Source: Steromphala cineraria (lineage: Eukaryota; Mollusca; Gastropoda; Trochida; Trochidae). Taken from it: a stretch of DNA of 64,000 nt. The position numbers were made by a program, and so were the translations under genes. A model generated the notes under the pieces. The model worked only from the letters and a program-made list of their open reading frames with translations, had not been told where the DNA came from and ran no database searches. The stretch's first letter is position 1, and each line of letters starts with the position of its first letter. Where the stretch lies: assembly GCA_916613615.1 (NCBI GenBank), contig OU744723.1, forward strand, positions 60,334,239 to 60,398,238, in the 5' to 3' direction. Of this stretch, positions 12,101 to 23,324 are shown piece after piece.

Positions 12101-12170
12101 CCTGGGCATGCGCCGGAACATGACGTCCAATCCTTAGTAAAAAAATTATTCAAACTTTTAGAAAATTCCG
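9124..12170. other. 3-kb AT-rich stretch without supported features
   Basis: Only short frames without splice context occur. I see no tandem repeat and no dispersed family found elsewhere in the window. It could be intronic if the plus-strand start at 7894 is real and its transcript continues rightward. Confidence 0.4.
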
Positions 12171-12174
12171 AATA

Positions 12175-12480
12175 TTTCTTGGTACGGTAAATAGTTATCT
12201 ACCTTGGGTTAAACCGTTTATAATAAAGAGAACAAACTTAGCAGACTAATTTTAATAAGACAGACCAGGAATCAATTAGTTGTGCTTAAAAATACACAAA
12301 CCATGAAGTAACATCATCCCTAACTTGAATACCTGAGATCAGTTAAGCTATATCTACCTAGGGTTAAGATAATCTAATTTTAATTAGATTGACCGGGTAT
12401 CAATTAGCTGTGTTGATAAAAAACAAATGCAGAAATCTAATGACTCACTAGAATACCTGAGATCATTAAAGAGACACCTC
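12175..12480 (+). repeat. outlying block of the ~149-bp satellite family
   Basis: It contains TTTTAATxAGAxTGACC, GGGTATCAATTAG and TGAGATCATTAAAGAGACAC, hallmarks of the array at 15.6-20.3 kb. The segment 12302-12474 is nearly identical to 19755-19925, so blocks of the satellite have moved over several kilobases. Confidence 0.8.
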
Positions 12481-13194
12481 ATGTCCTCATTTCTGTATTG
12501 CAATATATTCCGATACAAAAACCTGTATTGCAAAATATATTGGTTCTTTTCAAATTCAAGAATTTGCATGTCATCTTCTCTAAATATGAGCATTAAGAAT
12601 GATCCTCATTGCTCAGCTATGAGCCTTGTTGGAAAGGGATGCCTTCTAATCACTGCTTATAACCTGGATACATACTTGACTTATTTTCACAACACAAATT
12701 CACACTTTGTGAAGAACTCTCTGTAAAATCAAGTTGTATATGGTTGTATTTTTGGGCAATTTTGGATGGAAATTGTTCCTTTTAAACAATTTGACATATT
12801 GGATATTTTCAGAAGTGTGTACCGATTCATAGCACGTTTTTCCTGCATTGCAATATACCGATATATTGATAATACAGCGCATCCTTAGTGTGTAGGAATT
12901 ACACTGTGTCTCAGCTTGGAGGCAACAAATATCTGATTTGAGGAAAAGAACAAAATAAAGTCGTGCCCAACAACTTATATGTCCCCGACAGCCTATATTT
13001 TATAATTTAGGAATGCAATTTTGAGATGGCAACAGCTGATTAATCGCCTTCATGTCAACATGCCGGGGTTGTTGTTTATGTCATTTGGTAAATTGTCTCA
13101 TACTTAATGATTTTTGGTCCAATTTTCTCTAGGTTGGTCCCAAAATATTGCAAAAATTACAATAAATACAGTAAAATTACTTTTCTAACATATG

Positions 13195-13377
13195 TAACGT
13201 CACTACATTTTTAATAGTTATCTACCCGTAGTTCATAAATAGAGAGATCACATTTGAGATCTATTTTAATGAGATTGACTGAGTATCAAAGAGCTGTTTT
13301 GAAAAAATACACAACCCTGGAAAAAGCCTCTTGCCCTAGATGAATGCTCGAGATCATTGAATAATTCTCTAATGGGG
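13195..13377 (+). repeat. diverged satellite-like block
   Basis: ATCTATTTTAATGAGATTGACTGAGTATCAA and GCTCGAGATCATTGAA match the ~149-bp family at low identity. The sequence between 12481 and 13194 shows no other feature. Confidence 0.65.
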
Positions 13378-13401
13378 TTTTACCGCTGATAAATAATGAA
13401 A

Positions 13402-14070
13402 AAAATAGAGTCATTGGCTCTGTAGCTCATCAGGCATCATATCAAGTTTGCTTTATACTGGCCAGATGAGCTAAAAATGAAACTGATGTTACCTATTGCA
13501 AGAAAACCTATAAACAAATTACAAAACAAATGTAACGATTTCGGAATAAACTTCCTTTCCCAAATGATTTATTATTATTCAACACTTTCTAGATCGCCAA
13601 TATCAGACAGTGAAAGAAGTCCACACTAAAATATCCAAAGAGAAATAAATATGCCATAGGCTGTCATCTAATGGAGAAAAATAGGTTTTTAAGATTGTGA
13701 CCCCTTGACCCTATTTGGGGTCATGGGGTCAACAAAGTTACAAATTAGAATCCCCATTGTCCAAAGGAGTCTGCACACATCAATATTAACTATCTACTCC
13801 TTTTGGAACTGGAGAAGAGGATGAAAATAGGGTTTTAAGGTTGTGACCCCTGTGACCCTATTTGGGGTCATGGGGTCACGAAATCTACAATTAAAAATCC
13901 CCATTGGCCAAGGAGACTGCACATATCATTTTAACTCTCTAGTCCTTTTGGAACTGGAGAAGAAAATGAAAATAGGTTTGTAAGGTTGTGACCCCTGTGA
14001 CCCTATTTGGGGTCACGGGGTCACTAAAGTTACAAATTAGAATCCCCATTGGCCAAGGAGTCTGCACATA
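13402..14070 (-). mobile_element. HINE-like dispersed repeat, copy 3 (variant B, tandem core)
   Basis: On the minus strand the 3' module ends with the hairpin AGAGCCAATGACTCT (13407-13421). It includes a complete ~75-bp miniature unit bounded by AGCTCATC and GATGAGCT (13424-13472). Upstream of this are three ~150-bp core units, each with AGGTTGTGACCCC...GGGGTCA and CCCCATTGGCCAAGGAGTC. The 5' end is missing. The same module order is seen at 56215-56789 and 60032-61014. Confidence 0.75.
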
Positions 14071-14606
14071 CATGCACTGTACAATATTATTAGCCTATAT
14101 GACATTAAGAATATTACCTGTTTCTTACTCAGCGTACGAAATCATCTTGTACAGAAACTGCGGGACTCCGGACTGCCACCCACTGAAATAATTCAAGTAA
14201 CAGGTAGATTTTCTCAACAATTAATTTACAGATTTGGTAAATAGCTAAATGTCAAAACAAGAGAGTGTTTTACTTGTAAAATAATTTTACCAGGCCCTTC
14301 AGGTAGACATAAACTCTCTAAATACAACACATGCATTAATAACTATTCAAATTACTTAATTTTCATAAAATAAAAAAAGAGAAATTTGATCATAGCCACA
14401 GTAGCATTTTACTAAGGATTAAGGATTATTTTTATAAGGATTATCCTTTAGAATATTGCCATATAAAAATGTTAATCCAAAAAATGATTATCAAATAATA
14501 ATTTAAATTTACAAAATTCCACAGAACTAAAAGGATTATTATTTAAATCCAAACAAAAGCAATGAATGGAATATTGCAAATTTATTTTTAAAATGTTTAC
14601 TTTCAG

Positions 14607-15067
14607 GCCACAAAAATGTGAATTCAATCAACAATTACTCTGGCATCAACACTATTCAACAAAAGAGTATCTCCAAAACACTCTCTATGAGTAACCAAGG
14701 TCAACCTGCCCTTTCTTCGAGTCACCCAGGTCAACTTGCCCTTACGAATTCTCGCCAGCCCTGTGCCACTGTCACTCATCCACCCGGGTCACCGAGTGCT
14801 GATTTCATCTCGCACTGGCAGGATCGTGGTGGATCATCCTCGTACAGCGCCTCTCACTCCAGGAATTTCCTGTCGAGTATAATGGTTGGCAGTACTGTCC
14901 ATGGCAATGTAACTATCAATGTTACCCCAAAGGTTATTGGTATGAATCGGCCGCAACCGGTGTCTGCAACCGAGAGGGACACAGGACGATCACAACACAA
15001 TCAGCTGTCCGAATGTAATGCGATTGAGGCCAGGTCGCGAGGGGTGAAGCGCCCTCTAGAACAATAA
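14607..15067 (+). CDS. candidate 3'-terminal coding exon, unknown protein
   Basis: A pyrimidine-rich acceptor TTTACTTTCAG ends at 14606. The frame is then open for 152 codons after a two-base carry-over and stops at TAA 15065-15067. The peptide is Ser/Gln/Asn-rich, with two related 'SNQGQPALSSSHPGQLAL' segments near the start, a hydrophobic NFLSSIMVGSTVHGNVTIN stretch in the middle, and a basic end (RSRGVKRPLEQ). No domain is recognised. GC content is clearly above the flanks and synonymous-looking codon use is even, unlike the repeats nearby. No AATAAA is visible within about 450 bp downstream. Upstream coding exons were not identified. Confidence 0.5.
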
Positions 15068-15239
15068 CAATACTTGGATTACAACAGTTAAACTATGTCA
15101 GCTCAGTTGAATAATTTTATCAGACTGTTTTTTCCTGATAACATCCCCAGTTACTGTTATTTACGCAATATTGTTAATAATTTAAAGGTTATTTACCGTT
15201 TTCTTGACGATCGTTCGGACCCAGCTGTTACGTTGTAAA

Positions 15240-15323
15240 ATGGCGGACGGGAACTCTAAGACGAAACACTACGCAAGTGCTTTTGCGAAAAAAACTTGGC
15301 ATTTGTATCTTAATATTGATTAA
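15240..15323 (+). CDS. small frame at a CpG-rich start-like site
   Basis: GTAAAATGGCGGACGGGAAC combines a good start context with a YY1-like AANATGGCG motif in a local CpG-rich patch. The frame reads MADGNSKTKHYASAF... and stops after 27 codons. It may be the first exon of another transcript (a weak GTGCTT donor lies inside it) or a promoter element. I am not confident it is translated. Confidence 0.22.
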   Translation: MADGNSKTKHYASAFAKKTWHLYLNID

Positions 15324-15526
15324 ATGTAATATGAGAACCAGAAAATATTAGTAATTGTTGTTTTTGTAATGAAATATTTTTTGTTATCTTAGGAAATATT
15401 TTCCATAAAATTATTAAGTTGGGACTATGTTGATTAGGTCGCAGATTGCTATGTTTCATGGGTCTGCAAACAGACGGGGCTCACTTGAATGATGTTGTGC
15501 ATTTAAAAAAACATTTAATTTATATA

Positions 15527-15644
15527 AGAAATAGAATACTTAATGATGTTTGTCAAATACCATGTTTATTTCATCAACTTTACCCATGTCACTCGATGAA
15601 ATAAACATGGTATTTGACAAACATCATTAAGTATCCTCTATTTC
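15527..15644. repeat. long perfect hairpin (40-bp arms, 19-nt loop)
   Basis: 15536-15575 and 15595-15634 are exact reverse complements, separated by 19 nt. Beyond a 1-3 base bulge the complementarity extends about eight more bases (AAGAAATAG). It sits at the left border of the ~149-bp satellite array. Confidence 0.95.
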
Positions 15645-15649
15645 TTGAC

Positions 15650-18600
15650 TAGGGGTATATAGATACACATTGAGACTGATCTGCTATCCATTAAGCGTTT
15701 TATCAACTACACATGCCCAGGGACCACATGCTGTACTTCATTCAAGAATAAAAATTTCAGAACTTATCTTGGTGAGATTGACCTGTTATCAATGGACCAT
15801 TTAGTAAAACTACACATGCCCAAGGTCAGAAACCACATGTTTTTCTTGAGTGCCTGTTCCTTTAAAAGTGAGGGCAATGAATGAATAAAGTGATCAAATG
15901 TACGATCTCTTTTTAATGAGATTGACGAGATGTCAATGGACCCTTTTTAAAAGTTTACACAACCCAGGGAGACACCTCATGTCCTAACTGAGTGTCCCAG
16001 ATCATTAAAGAGTCATCTACCAATTGTACATAAATAAAGTGATCAAATGTATAACCTTATTTTAATGAGATTAACCAGATATGAATGGACCCTTTTCAAA
16101 AGAATACACAACCCAGGGAGACACCTCATGTCCTAGCTGAGTGCCCGAGATCATTAAAGAGTCACCTACCAGTTTTACATAAATAAAGTAATCAAATGTA
16201 TGACCTTATTTTAATGAAATTGACCAGATATCAATGGACCCTCTTTAAAAGACTACACAACCCAGGGAGACACCTCATGTCCTAGCTTAGATCATTAAAG
16301 AGTCATCTACCAGTTGTACATAAATAAAGTGATCAAATGTATAACCTTATTTTAATGAGATTGACCAGATATCGATTGACCCTTTTTAAAAGTATACACA
16401 ACCCAGGGAGACACCTCATGTCCTAACTGAGTGTCCCAGATCATTAAAGAGTCATCTTCCAATTGTACATAAATAAAGTGATCAAATGTATAACCTTATT
16501 TTAAAGAGATTGACCAGATATCAATGGATCCTTTTTAAAAGAATACACAACCCAGGGAGACACCTCATGTCCTAGCTTAGATCATTAAAGAGTCATCTAC
16601 CAGTTGTACATAAATAAAGTGATCAAATGTATGACCTTATTTTAATGAGATTGACCAGATATCAATGGACCCTTTTATAAACACTACACAACCCGGGGAG
16701 ACACCTCATGTCCTAGCTGAGTGTCCGAGATCATTAAAGAGTCATCTACCAGTTGTACATAAATAAAGTGATCAAATGTATGACCTTATTTTAATGAGAT
16801 TGACCAGATATCAATGGACCCTTTCATAAACACTACACAACCCGGGGAGACACCTCATGTCCTAGCTGAGTGTCCGAGATCATTAAAGTGTCATCTACCA
16901 GTTGTACATAAATAAAGTAATCAAATGTATGACCTTTTTTTAATGAGATTGACCAGATATCAATGGACCCTTTTTAAAAGACTAAACAACCCAGGGAGAC
17001 ACCTCATGTCCTAGCTGAGTGTCCGAGATCATTAAAGAGTCATCTACCAGTTGTACATAAATAAAGTAATCAAATGTATGACCTTATTTTAATGAGATTG
17101 ACCAGATATCAATGGACCCTTTTCAAAAGAATACACAACACAGGGAGACACCTCATGTCCTAGCTGAGTGTCCAAGATCATTTAAGTCTAATCTATCAGT
17201 TTAACATAAATAAAGTGATCAAATGTATGACCTTAGTTTAATGAGATTTACCAGATATGAATGGACCCTTTTTAAAAGTATACACAACCCAGGGAGACAC
17301 CTCATGTCCTAGCTGAGTGCCCGTGATCATTAAAGAGTCATCTACCATTTTTACATAAATAAAGTTATCAAATGTATGACCTTATTTTAATGAAATTGAC
17401 CAGATATCAATGGATCCTTTTCAAAAGAATACACAAACCAGGGAGACACCTCATGTCCTAGCTGAGTGTCCGAGATCATTAAAGAGCCATCTACCATTTT
17501 TACATAAATAAAGTTATCAAATGTATGACCTTATTTTAATGAAATTAACCAGATATCAATGGACCCTTTTCAAAAGAATACACAACCCGGGGAGACACCT
17601 CATGTCCTAGCTGAGTGTCCGAGATCATTAAAGAATCATCTACCAGTTGTACATAAATAAAGTGATCAAATGTATGACCTTATTTTAATGAGATTGACCA
17701 GATATCAATGGACCCTTTTTAAAAGAATACACAACCCAGGGAGACACCTTATGTCCGAGATCATTAAAGAGCCATCTACCAGTTTTACATAAATAAAGTA
17801 CTGTGATCCAATGTATGACCTCATTTTAATGAGATTGACCAGATATCAATGGACCCTTTTTAAAAGTATACACAACCCAGGGAGACACCTCATGTCCTAA
17901 CTGAGTGTCTGAGATCATTAAAGAGCCATCTACCAGTTTTACATAAATAAAGTGATCAAATGTATGACCTTATTTTAATGAGATTGACCAGATATCAATG
18001 GACCCTTTTCAAAAGAATACACAACACAGGGAGACACCTCATGTCCTAGCTGAGTGTCCAAGATCATTTAAGTCTAATCTACCAGTTTAACATAAATAAA
18101 GTGATCAAATGTATGACCTTAGTTTAATGAGATTTACCAGATATGAATGGACCCTTTTTAAAGTATACACAACCCAGGGAGACACCTCATGTCCTAGCTG
18201 AGTGTCCGAGATCATTAAAGAGTCATCAACCTGTTGTACATAAATAAAGTGATCAAATGTATGACCTTATTTTAATGAGATTGACCAGATATCAATGGAC
18301 CCTTTTCAAAAGAATACACAACCCAGGGAGACACCTTATGTCCGACATCATTAAAGAGCCATCTACCAGTTTTACATAAATAAGGTACTGTGATCCAATG
18401 TATGACCTCATTTTAATGAGATTGACCAGATATCAATGGACCCTTTTTAAAAGAATACACAACCCAGGGAGACACCTCATGTCCTAGCTTAGTGTCCGAG
18501 ATCATTAAAGAGCCATCTACCAGTTTTACATAAATAAAGTGATCAAATGTATGACCTCATTTTAATGAGATTGACCAGATATCAATGGACCCTTTTTAAA

Positions 18601-20300
18601 AGAATACACAACCCAGGGAGACACCTCATGTCCTAGCTAAGTGTCCGAGATCATTAAAGCGTAATCTACCAATTGTACATAAATAAAGTGATCAAATGTA
18701 TGACCTTATTTTAATTAGATTGGCCAGATTTCAATGGACCCTTTTCAAAAGAATACACAAGGCAGGGAGACGCATCATGTCCTAACTGAGTGTCCAAGAT
18801 CATTAAAGAGTTGTACATACATAAAGTGATCAAATGTATGACCTTATTTTAATGAGATTGACCAGATTTCAATTGACCCTTTTCAAAAGAATACACAAGG
18901 CAGGGAGACACCTCATGTCCTAGCTTAGTGTCCGAGATCATTAAAGAGCCATCTACCAGTTTTACATAAATAAAGTGATCAAATGTATGACCTCATTTTA
19001 ATGAGATTGACCAGATATCAATGGACCCTTTTTAAAAGAATACACAACCCAGGGAGACACCTCATGTCCTAGCTAAGTGTCCGAGATCATTAAAGCGTAA
19101 TCTACCAATTGTACATAAATAAAGTGATCAAATGTATGACCTTATTTTAATTAGATTGGCCAGATTTCAATGGACCCTTTTCAAAAGAATACACAAGGCA
19201 GGGAGACGCCTCATGTCCTAACTGAGTGTCCAAGATCATTAAAGAGTTGTACATACATACAGTGATCAAATGTATGACCTTATTTTAATGAGATTGACCA
19301 GATTTCAATTGACCCTTTTCAAAAGAATACACAAGGCAGGGAGACACCTCATGTCCTAACTGAGTGTCCAAGATCATTAAAGAGTTGTACATACATAAAG
19401 TGATCAAATGTATGACCTTATTTTAATGAGATTGACCAGATTTCAATTGACCCTTTTCAAAAGAATACACAAGGCAGGGAGACACCTCATGTCCTAACTG
19501 AGTGTCCAAGATCATTAAAGAGTTGTACATAAATAAAGTGATCAAATGTATGACCTTATTTTAATGACATTGACCAGATTTCAATGGACCCTTTTCAAAA
19601 GAATACACAAGGCAGGGAGATACCTCATGTCCTAGCTGAGTTCCCGAGATCATTAAAGAGCCATCTACCAGTTGTATATGAATAATGTGAGCAAATATGA
19701 GATCTTATTGTTTTAATGAGATTGACCTGGCATCAATTGATACAAACACTTTATCCATGAAGTAACATCATCCCTAACTTGAATACCTGAGATCAGTTAA
19801 GCTATATCTACCTGGGGTTAAGATAATCTAATTTTAATTAGATTGATCGGGTATCAATTAGCTGTGTTGATAAAAACAAATGCAGATATCTAATGACTCA
19901 CTTGAATACCTGAGATCATTAAAGAGCTATCCAGCCATTTCAGAACTTTTAAAAGTGAGATCTATTAATGAATAAAGTGATCAAATGTATGATCTTAATT
20001 CAATGAGATTGATAAGATATCGATTGACCCTTTTTAAAATAATTCACAACCCAGGGAGACACCTCATGTCCTAACCGAGAACCCGATATCATTAAAGAGT
20101 TATTTACCAGTTTTATATGAATAATGTGAGCAAATTTGAGATTATTGTTTTAATGAGATTGACCTGCCATCAATTGATACAAACACGTTATCTAATGATT
20201 AAATGTCTGATACTGTAAAGAGCAATCTTCAAATGGTACATGATATAAGCGAACAATTTCAAGTTCCTTTTGTAATGATAATGACTGAGTGAAGAGCGGC
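15650..20300 (+). repeat. ~149-bp satellite array, about 30 units
   Basis: The unit carries CACCTCATGTCCTAGCTGAG, GAGATCATTAAAGAGTCATC, ACATAAATAAAGTGATCAAA, ATTTTAATGAGATTGACCAG and CAATGGACCCTTTT. Unit variants recur at fixed distances: an AGTCTAATCTA...TTTAACATAA variant at about 17.17 and 18.06 kb (six units apart), and a GGCCAGATTTC/AAGGCAGG pair with a ~436-bp period near 18.63 and 19.07 kb. Some units lack about 11 bp. The last 600 bp are more diverged. It has no coding potential. Confidence 0.95.
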
Positions 20301-20323
20301 ATAATCTGAAGAAAGACACTCAC

Positions 20324-20465
20324 CAGGTAAACACTGTGTGTCTCTCAAGTCATGTCTCGTGTCTGGCAGGGAGACATCCTTCAAAGTCCCAGCCTGTACT
20401 GGACACCACCTGGGTCATCAATCCCATTCCGGTCAGTTGGCCGCACTCGTTGTTGCTGAACTTGA
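20324..20465 (-). CDS. candidate exon, minus strand
   Basis: The minus strand has an acceptor CTATCAGTTGCAG (AG at 20466-20467) and a strong donor GTGAGT (20318-20323). One frame reads VKFSNNECGQLTGMGLMTQ... and is open to a TGA at 20350-20352. If that frame is used, the last 26 bases are 3' UTR. The plus strand also has an open frame here and a possible GTAAAC donor, so strand is not certain. The exon lies about 560 bp downstream, on the same strand, of the 5' exons near 21.0-21.2 kb. The phase inferred from an ATG at 21063 does not match this frame, so that ATG may be UTR. Confidence 0.35.
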
Positions 20466-21027
20466 CTGCAACTGATAGTGGTCAATTGAGCTACAGCTTC
20501 CTAGGCCATGTGACATTACACAAAAACAGTACATCTCAAGATATGATACTATCAGATTATATCAAATGATAAAAAATGTTATGCCTTGTGCAAAAGCTAC
20601 ACAGTATGTCACTGCATTCATCACAGCTGAGGCCTTTTTATTTCTTAAGAAGATACAAATTTTATAAGAGTAACAGTTGTTATTAAACAGTATATTTCAA
20701 GAGAGTAACCCATCAGAATATCTTACAGTGATGTGATTGTCTACAACATATTAGGGCTCGTGTTTAACTAGGCTATAATGTGTCATTGCAAACTGTTCTT
20801 AATTGTAAATAATAACATTAGGCCTATAAAATTGATTTTTCCTAAATTCTGATTTTATTTCTATCTCTAAATACAATATATAAATATATATTTCAAAATC
20901 ATCAAATGACAAGCACATTTGGTCAGGTGCTAAGCGTTGATTTACTCAGAAATAATTCTTTTAATAGGTTCTAATACAGTAAACATGTCAATCAGCTGAT
21001 CAATGAAAGGTAAACAAGCTCACTTAC

Positions 21028-21121
21028 CTTCGTTCAGGTCGGGACGGATGACTTACATAGTGCATGCACTGGAACTGTTCTTCTAGGAGACGTTGTGTTA
21101 CACTTCTGGACTTCTAATTCA
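21028..21121 (-). other. candidate 5' exon (mostly UTR), minus strand
   Basis: On the minus strand it is bounded by an acceptor TTTATGTTTTGACAG and a donor GTAAGTG (21022-21027), with a further internal GTAAGT at about 21052-21057. The only ATG opening a frame to the donor gives MHYVSHPSRPER. With the donor at 21170-21175 it defines a 54-nt GT-AG intron. It is probably the second exon of the gene whose promoter lies at 21.2 kb. Confidence 0.4.
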
Positions 21122-21175
21122 CTGTCAAAACATAAATAGTAAATCAGAAGAAGATGAAAAGACAAGATAACTTAC

Positions 21176-21260
21176 TGCCATATAACTTTCACAAAGCAGC
21201 CGTGAATCAAGTCACGTGACCAGTTCCAGTCGGAGTTGTAAACAAAGTCACGTGACCACG
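21176..21260 (-). promoter_or_regulatory. candidate promoter and first exon with two CLEAR-type boxes
   Basis: The 10-bp palindrome GTCACGTGAC occurs twice, at 21211-21220 and 21247-21256, 36 bp apart. It is followed on the minus strand by a GTAAGT donor at 21170-21175. GTCACGTGAC matches the CLEAR/E-box consensus bound by the MiT/TFE family and the core CACGTG bound by USF and Myc. The local sequence is GC-richer than its flanks. Promoter activity is inferred; no TATA box is visible. Confidence 0.5.
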
Positions 21261-21637
21261 TCCACTGCCGACAGACGAGCTCAACCCACGGCAGAAAATT
21301 ATTTGGAAAATCTAAAAATCTTCAAAAAGTCATGATAACAATTTTCCATCAGAATTAACATAGTAGTAGAGAAAAATGTGCATAAAACAACGAATGTAAA
21401 ATTGTGTATGAGAAATCTGTGCAAATGTTTATTTTGGCAATAGAAATATGAATTATTTTTTTACCAAATATGGCAGTGCTACCCACTCGCCCATGACTAC
21501 AAAATCCATAATCTTTACTGCCTAAATCATCTACAATTTCAACTTCCCGCTCTAAAAATTAAAAGAGATATCAAATGTATTTTGTATCACTGAAAAATTG
21601 TTTTGAACTCTTCCTGTTTTGGAAATACTTACCTAAA

Positions 21638-21819
21638 AAAATTTCAACCCGACAAAGTCTAGGCCCGGGGCAACTGAGCCACGATGACGCAGCAAAATAT
21701 GAACAAACTAGAAATCTCGACTTTGCTGTCAAAATCAGAAAAAACTTGTAAAAGTCATTGTAAAGATTTCTAACCAAAACCAGCCAAAATGGGCTATTAG
21801 CAGTAAAATGCAGATCCAT
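21638..21819 (-). CDS. candidate upstream exon, minus strand
   Basis: A minus-strand ATG at 21817-21819 opens a frame (MDLHFTANSPFWLVLVRN...) that runs to a GTAAGTATTT donor at 21628-21637. The composition is T-rich and the peptide hydrophobic, so it may instead be a non-coding alternative first exon of the gene with promoter sequences at 21.2 kb. Confidence 0.25.
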
Positions 21820-22289
21820 TGTGATTACAAGACTTAAAAATCTAAGAAATGTTTGGTTTTATTATAAAAAGTTTGCACTCTTTTTCTTATTTTTTTGACT
21901 ACTTATGACGTAGGAATATAACAGCAGCTAGCCCCGCCCACATCTCTGTACAAACTTGTCTCATTCATGTCCAAATTTATAACAAGACATAGTCGACGGA
22001 GGCAAATAAAGCCCCTAGAACATTACTAAAATATTTCCCGTGAGTAGGGGTGCTGTCAGAAATAAACAAAAGAGGAAGGTCAGGGGCAAGTCTATTTTTC
22101 ATAGAAAATAACCTGTCACATGCCAAAACAAACGTATCATTTGTACAATCTAATTGTGTAAAATTTAAAATTAATTATTTCAAACTAACTTTATTGCAAA
22201 TGTGTCCTGTAGCTATATAGTTGAATCATCAAAGCAAAATATAGAAAACACAGATCTTTAATTATATTTTCCTACCTATATTTAGAAAT

Positions 22290-22586
22290 CCTACCTTCTA
22301 GGCAAGCAGATAAATCCATAAAGATATTGTAGGTAATCCACTTCAAATGAATCACACAACATTCTTTCACCGTGTGCAGCAATCCCTCCGATGCCATCCA
22401 AAACACTGATGCGAGACGCGAATGTAAACAAAGCCACCATGCTGTTGACACAGTACCAAGAAAGAGCAGCCCTCTTCTGGGCATCGCTGGAAACGTCACT
22501 GGCTGTGATCGCTTGAAATCAGTAGAGAATATCCTTCCAATAATCGACAGTACACGTCCCTCTTGAATGGTCATCTTGTAGATCTT
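22290..22586 (-). CDS. candidate minus-strand exon, unknown protein
   Basis: On the minus strand an ATG near 22586 begins MEIKIYKMTIQEGRV. The frame stays open through SLASVFWMASEG-like sequence to a GTAGGA donor near 22290. A second frame here (ITASDVSSDAQKRAALSWYC...) is also open for about 70 codons, so the reading frame is not settled. GC content is raised relative to both flanks. No domain is recognised, and its link to the 21.2-kb promoter is unknown. Confidence 0.3.
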
Positions 22587-22847
22587 TATCTCCATAACGG
22601 CCACTTCATATCCAGGCAGAAATCAAAGTTTGATCCCTTGCACTAAGTCACCCACGTCCGTTCGTCGCTCTGTCCGTCAACACTGGCTGCCAGTGGCTGG
22701 GCGGGTTCAACTTGAAACAGTGAAACATGAAGATCGGCTCTGCACTAAATGGTGCCAATAATTTCAAAGTTTCACAAATAATAGATTTCCCCTTTTTTCA
22801 GAGAGGGCTTTGTCCATAACATTTCTACTGCAATTTAACATTATTTT

Positions 22848-23042
22848 TATGCCCCCGAATCGGAGATTCCGGGGGTATATAGAGGACATCTTTTGTTTTG
22901 AGTGTGATATCACTTATCTCTCATCGAGTGACGGGGTAGAGCCAGTATTTTCACGAGTGGCGCAGCCACGAGTGAAAATATAGGCTTTGCCCCGTCACGA
23001 GATGAGAGATAAGTGATATCACACTCAAAACAAAAGATATTC
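22848..23042. repeat. fold-back repeat with ~75-bp imperfect arms
   Basis: It starts with ATGCCCCCGAATCGGAGATT and CCGGGGGTATAT, itself a small inverted repeat. The sequence 22888-22961 is then mirrored at 22965-23038: ATCTTTTGTTTTGAGTGTGA on the left and its complement on the right, sharing GTGATATCAC and GACGGGG with a few mismatches. It would form a long hairpin. Confidence 0.85.
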
Positions 23043-23322
23043 TGTTTATTATATGCCTCCGTGGTCGAAAATTTGGTAATAATTGTCAAAAAGGCTTTGA
23101 CTCGAGAGTTTTCTGGCGACGTCATACCATTGTTGATCGTAACTTAGCGACGGCGATGACGTCGCGTTGATTGTAGAAGTGACGTCAAACCATTGTACAC
23201 ATGACGTCATCCCCTCTGTGATATCTTCACTGACTCGAAAAAGTGATATCACACTCAGTGGCGAGATCAGTTTTCTACAACTGAGAAAACTCAGTCTCTC
23301 ACCGCTTAGCATATAATAAATT
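23043..23322. mobile_element. MITE-like segment with CRE-type motifs
   Basis: TTTATTATATGC near 23045 and GCATATAATAAA near 23308 form 12-bp inverted ends around about 280 bp. Inside are four GACGTC sites: 23118, 23158, 23181 and 23203. Two of them are full TGACGTCA. GTGATATCACACTC from the adjoining fold-back repeats at about 23250. The classification is tentative. Confidence 0.5.
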
Positions 23323-23324
23323 GT

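Noticed and set aside
15650..20300. Possible CRISPR-like array
   Set aside because: Units are contiguous with no unique spacers and the sequence is eukaryotic; it is an ordinary satellite.
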